Part shown: positions 14,991 through 22,029 of the stretch, in pieces
Layout of the letters: each line of letters opens with the position of its first letter
Numbering within the stretch: the stretch's first letter is position 1
From: a virus
IMG/VR virus record: IMGVR_UViG_3300030103_000364
Location: 1-22,029 of that record
Length of the DNA: 22,029 nt
Strand: one strand, 5' to 3'
The notes under the pieces: generated by a model
Told to the model about the DNA's origin: nothing
Databases searched by the model: none
Seen by the model: only the letters and a program-made list of their open reading frames with translations
Position numbers and translations under genes: made by a program

Positions 14991-17564
14991 TTAATCACTT
15001 GATTTACAGAAAGAAACTGCATGTCTAACAGCAGTATCAATTGTTTGTAATGCAACTATTCTTAAACTACCTGATTTGCTATGTGTGAAAGGGTCTACAG
15101 TTATATCGAGACCGCCGTACATACCAATTAATAGGTCTGCAAAGTTACCAAAATAAAAGTCACCACTTGTTACTTGATTACTTCTAACAACATTGTAGCC
15201 ATTCATATTTCCGTCAGGTGAAACAACAAACTGAGCAGTACCAGTAGCCTTTTCAGTTGTTTTTAATGTTCCATAATCTGCTGGTCTACAAATATAGCTT
15301 AATGAACCCATTAGAGCATTATCATTAGCAACTGCGGATTCCATTGCAACAATCTCAGACCATGTCGGATTTGCAGCAGCAAAAGTTGTTGTGTTAATAC
15401 CTGAAGTATTCGCAATACCAGTAGGTTGCCCTGAAGAGCCACTACCAGCCAATGCACCTAAATCAATTGCAGTAGCGATTGATTGAGTTAAATCGTCTCT
15501 GATTAAGTTTTCAACATCTAGTGAAGATTGTTGTAACAATAGTCTTGTGACATCTGTATGCGCTCCAATTACTTTTGGTGACATTGTTACTGAACCAGTT
15601 GTAAATTCTGATTCGCTTGAATCTCCGCCTTCTGTAGCAATCCAACCAGCAGAAGCACCAGCAGTTTTCTTAGGTATTACAACATTGCCTTGTAATCCTC
15701 TAAGCATAGTAGCACCAGCTTGCATTACTGAAGATGCATTTCTTAGCACGTCTATGAAATCACCGCCCCTGTAATCTTCTGCTATAAGTGTTGAGTCATT
15801 AGAAGTATTTAAGTCTCTTTTCCAGTTTCTTAATACGTCTGTTGGTAACATAACACCTTGTGCTGTTTTACCATGTTCTCTAGCAGCAGCTTCAGAACAT
15901 TCAAATTCAAATGCTGCTTCTTCTTGCGCTCTTCTATCAGAAGGGTTAGCTAAAGCTCTAATTGCTTTTACTAAGCTAAATTTTCTGACTTCTTCTTTAG
16001 TCATACCGATTTCTGAAGGTGTTTCAAGTGGAGTATCGTTAGAAATATTTTCTAGTAATACGCCCCTAAATTCCTCTACAGAGATACCATCGGCAATCGC
16101 TTTATCAGCTAAATCTCTTTTATTGTGTCTAGCAGCTAAATCAATAATTTCTTTTGAATTTCTTTTAAATTCAGCTTTTGCTTCATCAATAGTTTGAGTT
16201 CTAACTTCGTCAAGATTAATATCTTGTTTCTTTTCGTTTTCCATTAGTTTTACCTCAATGTTTGTATTTTGTTTATCTTTAGAACGTCCAACTCCGACTA
16301 ACCTACTTTGGTCTGCTGGAATACTTACGGAAGATACTTCCATAGGTGTCCAACTTGCCTTGTAGTAAGTTTCATCGTCTTTACCCATTCTGTTTAATTT
16401 GTCGATTCTATAACCTACAGATATATTCATTCTTATATTGTCTTTTATATCCTCAAACACTTCACGGGCTAGAGCAGACTTACCAAGCCTTACTACTGCG
16501 GTTGTCCTTTTCGCAGTCTCGTCAAGTTTAAATTCTTCTATTACACCAATTTGTTTTTCCATGTCATGGTCTAACAATAAAGGCGCACGTCCTGAATTTA
16601 TAAACTCCATGTTTATATCTTCAGGTGAATGTCCTAGCACTTCCATGCCAAATGACCTTTCAACTGGCTCTTCACTTGATACGCCAACTCTTACTGTTCT
16701 AGTTTCCTCGTCAATATATGAGTTTTTAGATAAATCAATAGTTCTATACTTCATAGGCATATCTACTACTTTTCTATCTTCTTCTTCATCATAGTGATAA
16801 GGTCTTTCAGTTTCAGTCGTATCTATATCAACTGCTTCGCCTTCTTCTTTATCCTCATGTTTAGCAAATTCAACAATAACTTTATCGCCTTCTTCGCTTA
16901 CGTTGAGGATATGTCTATCTTCTTTATTCATATTCATTTCCTCTTCATTATTTAATAAAGGATTTTCTTCTGATTCTTGCAAATCAAAATCTGTTATTTC
17001 CCTAATAGGATTTATTTTTGTAAGTGTGCTGAACTTGTGACCAACTTCTGTATCTGTAGGTTCACCACTTCTATACACTTGAATTAATGCTGCTGGATTA
17101 TCTTCTGTACCAGTAACAGTAAAATCACTATTAGGAATGTTAATTTTTCCATCTCTTTCAATTTTTATAATTTTTCCTCTAGCTCTACCACCAGCACTAT
17201 TCCAGCTAACAAAATCGCCAACTTTTAGTGCGTTAGGTTCTGCTCTTTCATTTTCTTTATTCATTTTTTCCACTAATCTCCTTGACCATGAATATCCTGC
17301 ATCGCCACCCCATAATGCCCATGCAATTCTTCCGTTTGATGGATAGCCATCTTCACCAGGACTGAAGCCTTCAGCATCTTTGTCAACTTCATGTCTGCTA
17401 AAAAAACTAAACATTCTTTTTACAGTTTCTTCAGATAGATTTTCATTAGCCACTATCTGTCTAGCTCTTACAGCACCAACCCTTGTGCCACCTCTTCCAA
17501 ATTCTTCTCTCCAATCTAAGCCTTTTTTAGCTTCAGCTCTCATTCCTTCATTGGGTTTAGGCAT
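14991..17564 (-). CDS. Prohead protease-major capsid fusion with N-terminal module and Tudor-like domain
   Basis: 857 aa from ATG 17564, overlapping the portal stop by 8 nt. A TTG seven codons upstream is less likely. Domains in order: residues about 14-100, a module (DWREEFGRGGTRVGAVRARQ ... GRIAWALWGGDAGYSW) that I recall beside phage head genes but cannot name; about 112-185, a Tudor-like DUF2945 domain (VGDFVSWNSAGGRARGKIIK); an acidic linker; about 265-430, an S78 prohead protease with likely His333 (LLLDHD), Ser382 (MNISVGYR) and Glu409 (MEVSSVSIPAD); about 441-535, a helical scaffold/delta segment; about 560-857, an HK97-fold capsid protein (ASSVMQAGATML, GWIATEGG, SPKVIGAHTDVTR). Two internal ATGs, at 16931 and 16244, each have a GAGG site and could give 646-aa and 417-aa products. 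Confidence 0.9.
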   Translation of the reverse strand: MPKPNEGMRAEAKKGLDWREEFGRGGTRVGAVRARQIVANENLSEETVKRMFSFFSRHEVDKDAEGFSPGEDGYPSNGRIAWALWGGDAGYSWSRRLVEKMNKENERAEPNALKVGDFVSWNSAGGRARGKIIKIERDGKINIPNSDFTVTGTEDNPAALIQVYRSGEPTDTEVGHKFSTLTKINPIREITDFDLQESEENPLLNNEEEMNMNKEDRHILNVSEEGDKVIVEFAKHEDKEEGEAVDIDTTETERPYHYDEEEDRKVVDMPMKYRTIDLSKNSYIDEETRTVRVGVSSEEPVERSFGMEVLGHSPEDINMEFINSGRAPLLLDHDMEKQIGVIEEFKLDETAKRTTAVVRLGKSALAREVFEDIKDNIRMNISVGYRIDKLNRMGKDDETYYKASWTPMEVSSVSIPADQSRLVGVGRSKDKQNTNIEVKLMENEKKQDINLDEVRTQTIDEAKAEFKRNSKEIIDLAARHNKRDLADKAIADGISVEEFRGVLLENISNDTPLETPSEIGMTKEEVRKFSLVKAIRALANPSDRRAQEEAAFEFECSEAAAREHGKTAQGVMLPTDVLRNWKRDLNTSNDSTLIAEDYRGGDFIDVLRNASSVMQAGATMLRGLQGNVVIPKKTAGASAGWIATEGGDSSESEFTTGSVTMSPKVIGAHTDVTRLLLQQSSLDVENLIRDDLTQSIATAIDLGALAGSGSSGQPTGIANTSGINTTTFAAANPTWSEIVAMESAVANDNALMGSLSYICRPADYGTLKTTEKATGTAQFVVSPDGNMNGYNVVRSNQVTSGDFYFGNFADLLIGMYGGLDITVDPFTHSKSGSLRIVALQTIDTAVRHAVSFCKSSD
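16242..16259 (-). promoter_or_regulatory. Internal ribosome binding site and ATG for a separate major capsid protein
   Basis: Minus-strand GAGGT lies 7 nt before an in-frame ATG at 16244 (product starts MENEKKQDINLDE). Translation from here gives 417 aa, a normal length for an HK97-type capsid protein with its delta domain. It would leave out the protease. The signal is as good as those of the separate genes in this window. Actual use is inferred. Confidence 0.6.
16929..16944 (-). promoter_or_regulatory. Internal ribosome binding site and ATG before the protease part
   Basis: Minus-strand AGAGG lies 8 nt before an in-frame ATG at 16931 (MNKEDRHILNV), between the Tudor-like domain and the protease domain. 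Starting here would give a 646-aa protease-capsid protein without the N-terminal module. The site is in a Glu-rich coding stretch (GAA GAG GAA), so it could be coincidence. Confidence 0.4.
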
Positions 17565-19050
17565 CTTCGTCACTTCCACCTTCAATATTTGGTTCTAATG
17601 GCATTTTTGCTGCTCCAAAAGGTTGATATGCCAATTCAATATCGTATTGTTTAGCTAATTCAATCTCTTTTTGGTGTTGTTCAAATAATTCTTCTGTATC
17701 TCTGCCATAAGCAGCAGAAATATCTGAATAAGTTATTGTTCCGTTTTGTAATCCAACGACATTAGCTTGCATTTCTTTTAAAGGGTCAATCCATGCAAAA
17801 CTTCTTGGTATATAGTTGATAGCATTGGCAAATTTTTCATATTTACCCATCGGCAAATTGATATAGCCTGTAGATATAGACATTTCTAACCAAGATTTAA
17901 AAACTGGTCTTACAAAATGGTCTATTACAAACTGTTGATACAATTGATACATGCTTCTATCTTCTAAAGCACCTTGTCTTATTGATGAATAATTTACTGA
18001 AGTTAAATCGTTACTCAAAGCGTGGTATGAAATGTTTAATCCACTAGCAATACTTCTTAATACGTTTGTTGTAAATGATTCAAATGCAGAAGTGGGATGT
18101 GTAGGGTCAAATGCTTTAAAATCCATTCCTGCTGGTAATTGTTCAAATACGCCTGCTTGTGCATTAGTTGTAGGTGAAAAAGTATCTTCATACTCACCAT
18201 CGCCAACATAAGAATTGCCATCGCCTGAAGTAAAGAAACCCATTTTAGATGCTCCGACTCTTGCAGCAACTATTTCAGCTTCAAGATAACCATTTAACAT
18301 CTTCACATTAGCCATTGCAGTCGATACTAGAGATACGCCCCTAGTTTGCTCTGCTCTTTGTGGTAAATAAGCGTGTATTATTTCTTCTGCTGGAACTCTT
18401 ATATGTTGATTTTGACTAACATAGCTTCTATCGTATGGATGGTCTTTATATAAATGGTAAGCTACTGGCTTATCGTTCTTATCTACCTCAACACCCATTT
18501 TAATTTTATTGCCAGTAGGTTTGTATAAGTCATTCTTATTTTCATCTAAATGGTCTGCTTCTAAAAACTGTAATTGGAATCCAAATGGTGAATTGTTTAC
18601 TTTTACTTTTCTTATTAGTACTTCACCGTCTCTGCATAGTGATTCTATAAATATTTTTTGACAATCCAGGAAAGTTAATCTTCCATTTGTAGTACATACT
18701 CCTAATTGTTGCCATTCCTTCCATGCAGTTTCAATAAGCTGGTTTCCAGCAAGGTCTAGTGTGCCATTTGCGTTACGACTCTTGCTGGATACTCTTATGC
18801 CATGCTTTCCGATAACATTTGATACCATTAGGTTTAGGTATCTCGCTATGTAGCTATCGTTTCTTGCAAGCTCTCTAGCTCTATCTCGCAATATTCTTAT
18901 GTTATCTCGTATTTCTGCATCGGCACTTGTTGAACTTGTTAAAAAGTCTGCAAACAACCTACCTGTATTAGCACCTGTATAGCTTCTTCTATAAGGAAAT
19001 TTCTTTTGTTTAGGTTTTTCTCTTCCTAAAATTCTGTCATACCAAGCCAT
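17557..19050 (-). CDS. Portal protein, lambda type
   Basis: 497 aa, ATG at 19050 with GAGGT upstream and a TAATG junction with the gpW-like gene. It shows the lambda-type portal (Phage_portal_2) pattern: a basic start (YDRILGREKPKQKKFPYRRS), a helical segment (RDNIRILRDRARELARNDSY, about 47-66), then VLIRKVKVNNSPFGFQLQFL, LEADHLDENKN, and a HAYLPQRAEQTRGVSLVSTA motif near the middle. A stem/clip region and an acidic C-terminus (NIEGGSDEDA) follow. Twelve copies form the ring at one capsid vertex through which the terminase pumps DNA. Lambda gpB is 533 aa, so the length is normal. Confidence 0.92.
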   Translation of the reverse strand: MAWYDRILGREKPKQKKFPYRRSYTGANTGRLFADFLTSSTSADAEIRDNIRILRDRARELARNDSYIARYLNLMVSNVIGKHGIRVSSKSRNANGTLDLAGNQLIETAWKEWQQLGVCTTNGRLTFLDCQKIFIESLCRDGEVLIRKVKVNNSPFGFQLQFLEADHLDENKNDLYKPTGNKIKMGVEVDKNDKPVAYHLYKDHPYDRSYVSQNQHIRVPAEEIIHAYLPQRAEQTRGVSLVSTAMANVKMLNGYLEAEIVAARVGASKMGFFTSGDGNSYVGDGEYEDTFSPTTNAQAGVFEQLPAGMDFKAFDPTHPTSAFESFTTNVLRSIASGLNISYHALSNDLTSVNYSSIRQGALEDRSMYQLYQQFVIDHFVRPVFKSWLEMSISTGYINLPMGKYEKFANAINYIPRSFAWIDPLKEMQANVVGLQNGTITYSDISAAYGRDTEELFEQHQKEIELAKQYDIELAYQPFGAAKMPLEPNIEGGSDEDA

Positions 19051-19613
19051 TAAAACCTCACTTTAATAGTATTTCCTGAAGCCTGTTTGTTATTAATTCT
19101 TGCTTTTTTTACTTCTTGTAAATATTCAGCCTTATATCTATCTCTAAACGTCATTAATTCATCTATAGACATTCTTGATAATGACCTACCAGCTATAGAC
19201 ATTGATGATTGGTCTATATTTGCTCGGTTTTGAATAACCGCTTCTATAGCGTCAAGCACAATTTTTGCATGTGACCTAACAGCATTATCAAATACGGTAC
19301 TAAAACCATCTGATATTATTTTTTCAGCACTATCTGACGTTCTAACAATAATTTCATCCCATCTATAGTCGCCAGCAGTATGTGAACTGGTACTAGATGT
19401 TGAAATTATGTATTCATCATTGCTCTCTGAAGCAGTTAGGGTGAAATTAGAAGCTGTAGAACCATCTATTAAATAAAACTTATACTTTAAAGAATATGCT
19501 GCTAATGGATAGTCTATTGCTAAATTTGTTTTTTTCCATGCCCAAAAGTCTCCTTTCTGTAAAATTTCAGGAACTTCTGTAGGATAATTAGTTGAATCAA
19601 ATGCGTTGCTCAA
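19050..19613 (-). CDS. gpW-like head-tail connector protein, TTG start
   Basis: 187 aa beginning at TTG 19613 (SNAFDSTNYPTEVPEILQKG follows). The TTG is supported by GAGGT about 7 nt upstream, and there is no ATG in the N-terminal part. Residues about 25-105 form a beta-rich domain (KYKFYLIDGSTASNFTLTAS, then TAGDYRWDEIIVRT). The C-terminal 80 residues are helical and end SMSIAGRSLSRMSIDELMTF, then RDRYKAEYLQEVKKA and a short basic tail. That C-terminal pattern is common in proteins between large terminase and portal in lambda-like marine phages, the place of gpW. It probably helps close the head under the portal. The N-terminal domain is not found in the 68-aa lambda gpW. Confidence 0.7.
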   Translation of the reverse strand: MSNAFDSTNYPTEVPEILQKGDFWAWKKTNLAIDYPLAAYSLKYKFYLIDGSTASNFTLTASESNDEYIISTSSTSSHTAGDYRWDEIIVRTSDSAEKIISDGFSTVFDNAVRSHAKIVLDAIEAVIQNRANIDQSSMSIAGRSLSRMSIDELMTFRDRYKAEYLQEVKKARINNKQASGNTIKVRF

Positions 19614-19696
19614 ACAAAAACCTCGTATGTAAATTAGATTAATCTACCTTTAAAGCTATGCACCATTTTATAAATGTCAAGTTTATAGTATGAAGT
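19614..19696 (-). promoter_or_regulatory. Intergenic leader with perfect -35 hexamer and 12-bp palindrome
   Basis: This 83-nt gap, between the large terminase stop and the gpW-like gene, is the largest between two genes in the window. On the minus strand TTGACA (19680-19675) matches the sigma-70 -35 consensus exactly. The best -10 at 16 nt spacing is TAGCTT, which is weak. Downstream lies a perfect 12-bp palindrome, TAGATTAATCTA (19646-19635), then the GAGGT ribosome binding site. TATAAACTT occurs twice, at 19701-19693 and 19687-19679. A promoter for the head and tail genes is plausible but unproven. Confidence 0.35.
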
Positions 19697-21517
19697 TTAT
19701 AAATCTTTCCAAGAATAGGCAAAATTAGTACTTTTATGATTGTTTTTTAGTTTTTTAGGTTTGTTTTGTTCAATTGGTGCTTCATTATTAAGTATTCTGC
19801 TCTCAATCAAGTCCCAATTAGGGTTTAGTATGTATATAGCAGCAAAACAGTACACTAAACAGTCTAATGCTTCGTTTCTTGGTCGTGTTTGCTTCCAAAC
19901 TAACGATTTTCTACCTCTTATGAATTTAGCAACTCTTTTTTCTGCTGTAAGCTGTTTAAAGTACTCTTCATCGACATCTGAAGGGAAATGTAGGGTAGAT
20001 TGATTAGAATCTGTAGATAAACGTGCAAAAATGGCTTCTTTTGCTGAATCTGTACCTACACCATATAAAACTGCTCTATTTTTACCAACATAAGTAGGTT
20101 TATTGGCTATAGGCTTACCTGCAACACTTAAACCCTTTACCGCAAATACTCTTCTAGCTTGTCTAGGCTTAGTAAATTGATAAACTTGGTTGGTAGAATG
20201 TCCACCTGAGTCAATGCAAGTACATGATATAGGTATCATTCTTCCTGTTTCAGTTGTAAATCTCTTTTTTAAAAATGCGTCTAAGTCTGCCCAACAACCA
20301 GCAGCGTTAGGGTCTCCCCAAAATATACGATGGTCTATAACCCATGCTTCATAATTTTTACCAAAACCAGTAAGTGTTATTTCTAATCTATCTTTTTGTG
20401 TATCTACACCAGCAACAATAACCAAAACATCCTCAGGTATTGTGGTGTGGTCGTAATTTAATCTTTTTTCTAATAAAGTGTCATACTCTACTGCATCGCC
20501 CTGTTCTTCCCATGATTCTCCTAAAGCAGTATTTATAAATGTTTTTAAAGTTTCAGGATTTTTTTTAGCTTCTAAAAAGTTAGTAGCCATTTCACCCCAA
20601 GTTGACCAAACGCTATATAGTTCTGATATATGGAATCCAGCTACGTTAGATGTTTTGTTTGTTGCTCTCCACTCACCATTTTTAACCATCCATTGTTTTT
20701 TTGATTCTTCAATAACCACTCCACATTCTTCACATGCATAACTTGCAGTTTCAGGTTTATCTTCTTCCCAAATTACATTTTTCCATTTTAAAACTTGTTT
20801 ATGGTTGCACTCAGGACATGGGACATAAAAGTATCTTTTGTCTGACTCTTCAAAAGCATCTTCTATTATTGAGATACCTTTTATTGTTGGTGTTGAACAC
20901 ATAAATATTTTTCTATTCCAAAAAGTTTTAGTTCTAGCTGTTGCCAATGCTACTGGACTACCTTCCTTACCCATTTCATATCTATCAACTTCATCCATTA
21001 ATAATATTCTTATTGGTCTTGATGCTAAACCAGCAGCAGAGTTAGAGCCAACTATTGTTAGGTGTCCGCCAGCAAATTTTTTGTGCATAGTTGTATTGTT
21101 TGCATCTCTACTTCTTGCGTCTTTTACACAACCTCTTAACTTCTCACTATCTCTTATCATCGCTGAAAGTCTATCTTTACTAAAGGCTTGACCCATTTGT
21201 AAAGTAGGTTGCACTATTAATATTGGAGAAGCATCCTGGTCTATGTAATAACCTATAGCATTAAGTATGATTTCTGTTTTACCGACTTGTGAAGAAGTCA
21301 TAACAACAATCCTTTCAATGCTAGGATTGTTAAATGCATCCATTATCTCTCTTTGATACTCTGCTCTATCAGTTCTCCATTGACCAGCTTCAGCACTAGA
21401 TTCAGGCGATAGTTTTCTGTATCTATCTGACCAATCAGATATTTTTAGATTTGGTGGACTCTTCCATATCTGATTCGTATTCCGAACCACCTCTTCTATA
21501 TTTTTTAGGTATTCCAT
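19697..21517 (-). CDS. terL: Terminase large subunit, lambda gpA type
   Basis: 606 aa, ATG at 21517, overlapping the small subunit by 83 nt. The conserved start of the family (PPNLKISDWSDRYRKLSPES) begins at residue 21, so the true start cannot be much later. Walker A is SSQVGKT (75-81), Walker B is ILLMDE (171-176), and the coupling motif is CSTPT (207-211). A zinc-ribbon-like insertion has CPEC at 234-237 and CEEC at 262-265. The nuclease domain follows, with likely acidic residues Asp372 (VDTQKDR), Asp436 (CIDSGGH) and Asp552 (NEALDCLVY). It cuts concatemeric DNA and drives packaging into the prohead through the portal. Lambda gpA is 641 aa, so this is full length. Confidence 0.95.
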   Translation of the reverse strand: MEYLKNIEEVVRNTNQIWKSPPNLKISDWSDRYRKLSPESSAEAGQWRTDRAEYQREIMDAFNNPSIERIVVMTSSQVGKTEIILNAIGYYIDQDASPILIVQPTLQMGQAFSKDRLSAMIRDSEKLRGCVKDARSRDANNTTMHKKFAGGHLTIVGSNSAAGLASRPIRILLMDEVDRYEMGKEGSPVALATARTKTFWNRKIFMCSTPTIKGISIIEDAFEESDKRYFYVPCPECNHKQVLKWKNVIWEEDKPETASYACEECGVVIEESKKQWMVKNGEWRATNKTSNVAGFHISELYSVWSTWGEMATNFLEAKKNPETLKTFINTALGESWEEQGDAVEYDTLLEKRLNYDHTTIPEDVLVIVAGVDTQKDRLEITLTGFGKNYEAWVIDHRIFWGDPNAAGCWADLDAFLKKRFTTETGRMIPISCTCIDSGGHSTNQVYQFTKPRQARRVFAVKGLSVAGKPIANKPTYVGKNRAVLYGVGTDSAKEAIFARLSTDSNQSTLHFPSDVDEEYFKQLTAEKRVAKFIRGRKSLVWKQTRPRNEALDCLVYCFAAIYILNPNWDLIESRILNNEAPIEQNKPKKLKNNHKSTNFAYSWKDL

Positions 21518-21962
21518 TTTCGCTTAGTTCATCAAGTGCTTCATGCACTTGTTCTTTAATTAATAATTCTGCTTCAGCATATTTATCAACAGTTATTACT
21601 TGATGTGCAACTCTTGATGGTATGCCTAACAACTTGGCTCTTGCATTAGATACATAGTCAGTCCAGGTATCTTGTACTAAATTAGCTGGTATCAAGTTTC
21701 CTTCTAGTTCTTCAACCTCTAATTCTGCTTTTCTAGCTTGTGCTGCTGTTAATTTAGTCTTTTCTTCTGCTATATCACCTGTTCCGCTTCGTTTATTGTA
21801 GCCACCTAGTTTTCTAAGGTAGGAAATGTATGCAAATCTGCAAACATCAACATTTAAAGGACTTCTTCCTTTTTTTGAAGGTAAAATACCGTCTCTTATT
21901 AGTTCAGATATGCGTTTTACGCTTAAATCAAGGTGTTCAGCTACTTCTCGTTGTGTTGCCAT
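21435..21962 (-). CDS. terS: Terminase small subunit, Nu1-like
   Basis: 175 aa, ATG at 21962. An N-terminal winged helix-turn-helix (TQREVAEHLDLSVKRISELI, residues about 3-22, then DGILPSKKGRSPLNVDVCRF) is the DNA recognition domain of Nu1-type small terminases. A helical region (KLTAAQARKAELEVEELEGN, about 73-92) is the assembly segment. The C-terminal part overlaps the start of the large subunit gene by 83 nt and would bind that subunit. The ring recognises the packaging site on phage DNA. No strong ribosome binding site precedes the ATG; AGGT lies about 15 nt upstream. Confidence 0.85.
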   Translation of the reverse strand: MATQREVAEHLDLSVKRISELIRDGILPSKKGRSPLNVDVCRFAYISYLRKLGGYNKRSGTGDIAEEKTKLTAAQARKAELEVEELEGNLIPANLVQDTWTDYVSNARAKLLGIPSRVAHQVITVDKYAEAELLIKEQVHEALDELSENGIPKKYRRGGSEYESDMEESTKSKNI

Positions 21963-22029
21963 ATTTTATGAATATTTACCTAAGTTATATTTGCCTGTCG
22001 CTAAAAAAATACTGCGGTGCGAATTTACC
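21963..22029. other. Right edge: non-coding leader before the terminase genes
   Basis: 67 nt up to the window edge without a recognisable gene. On the minus strand it contains a seven-T run and a TATAAC hexamer that could be a weak -10 box, with no convincing -35 at 15-19 nt. A packaging site is often close to the small terminase gene, but nothing here is diagnostic of one. Confidence 0.3.

Noticed and set aside
16346-16794. Plus-strand frames opposite the protease domain
   Set aside because: Antisense shadows of a firmly identified protease-capsid gene, with no ribosome binding site or recognisable motif.
17565-17585. TTG start seven codons upstream for the protease-capsid fusion
   Set aside because: The ATG at 17564 overlaps the portal stop in the usual way and is a better start codon. 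The extra seven residues look like antisense-free read-in from the portal end.
18057-18269. A 70-codon minus-strand frame inside the portal gene
   Set aside because: It is out of frame within a conserved gene, with a Leu/His/Gln-rich low-quality translation and no ribosome binding site.
21963-22029. Packaging (cos) site or strong promoter before the small terminase
   Set aside because: Only 67 nt are visible, with a weak -10-like hexamer and no -35, and no diagnostic cos features. The evidence is insufficient.

Overview
The window is the late (virion structure) gene block of a tailed double-stranded DNA phage. All genes lie on the minus strand, so the block is transcribed from the right edge toward the left edge. 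The DNA is strongly AT-rich. The gene order is that of a lambda-type siphovirus: terminase, portal, capsid, connectors, tail tube, tail chaperone, tape measure, tail tip, fibres. The AT bias and the repeat-rich fibres (MRID/GIGTSSP and TTGTLNA-type repeats) resemble phages and proviruses of uncultured marine bacteria, probably proteobacteria. The host cannot be fixed from the sequence. No integrase, repressor, lysis, replication, tRNA or rRNA gene is visible, so lifestyle is unknown.

Right to left: (1) DNA packaging, 21962-19697: small terminase with an N-terminal helix-turn-helix and large terminase of the lambda gpA type. (2) Head, 19613-14991: gpW-like protein (TTG start), lambda-type portal, then a very long ORF joining an N-terminal module, a Tudor-like domain, an S78 prohead protease and an HK97-fold major capsid protein. 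It has two internal ATGs with good ribosome binding sites, one of which would give a 417-aa capsid protein. (3) Connector and neck, 14941-13532: a small lysine-rich protein, two tandem paralogous head-tail joining proteins, and a tail terminator. (4) Tail tube and assembly, 13518-10806: a 48-aa gene, the tail tube protein, a tail assembly chaperone with a programmed -1 frameshift signal (A AAA AAC), and the tape measure. (5) Tail tip and fibres, 10806 to the left edge: a distal-tail-like protein, a DUF2163 protein, a gpJ-like central protein ending in an S74 intramolecular chaperone, two small virion-type proteins, and a giant fibre ORF of at least 1700 codons that runs off the left edge.

The genes are packed like one polycistronic unit. 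Six junctions are TAATG, where stop and start share an A, and several others carry a GAGG ribosome binding site. No gene-free stretch exceeds about 83 nt. The ordinary reading is a complete siphovirus packaging and morphogenesis cassette. The points most worth following up are the multi-domain protease-capsid fusion with nested starts, the frameshifted chaperone, the duplicated connector, the tail tip without visible gpK/gpI homologues, and the huge repeat fibre.
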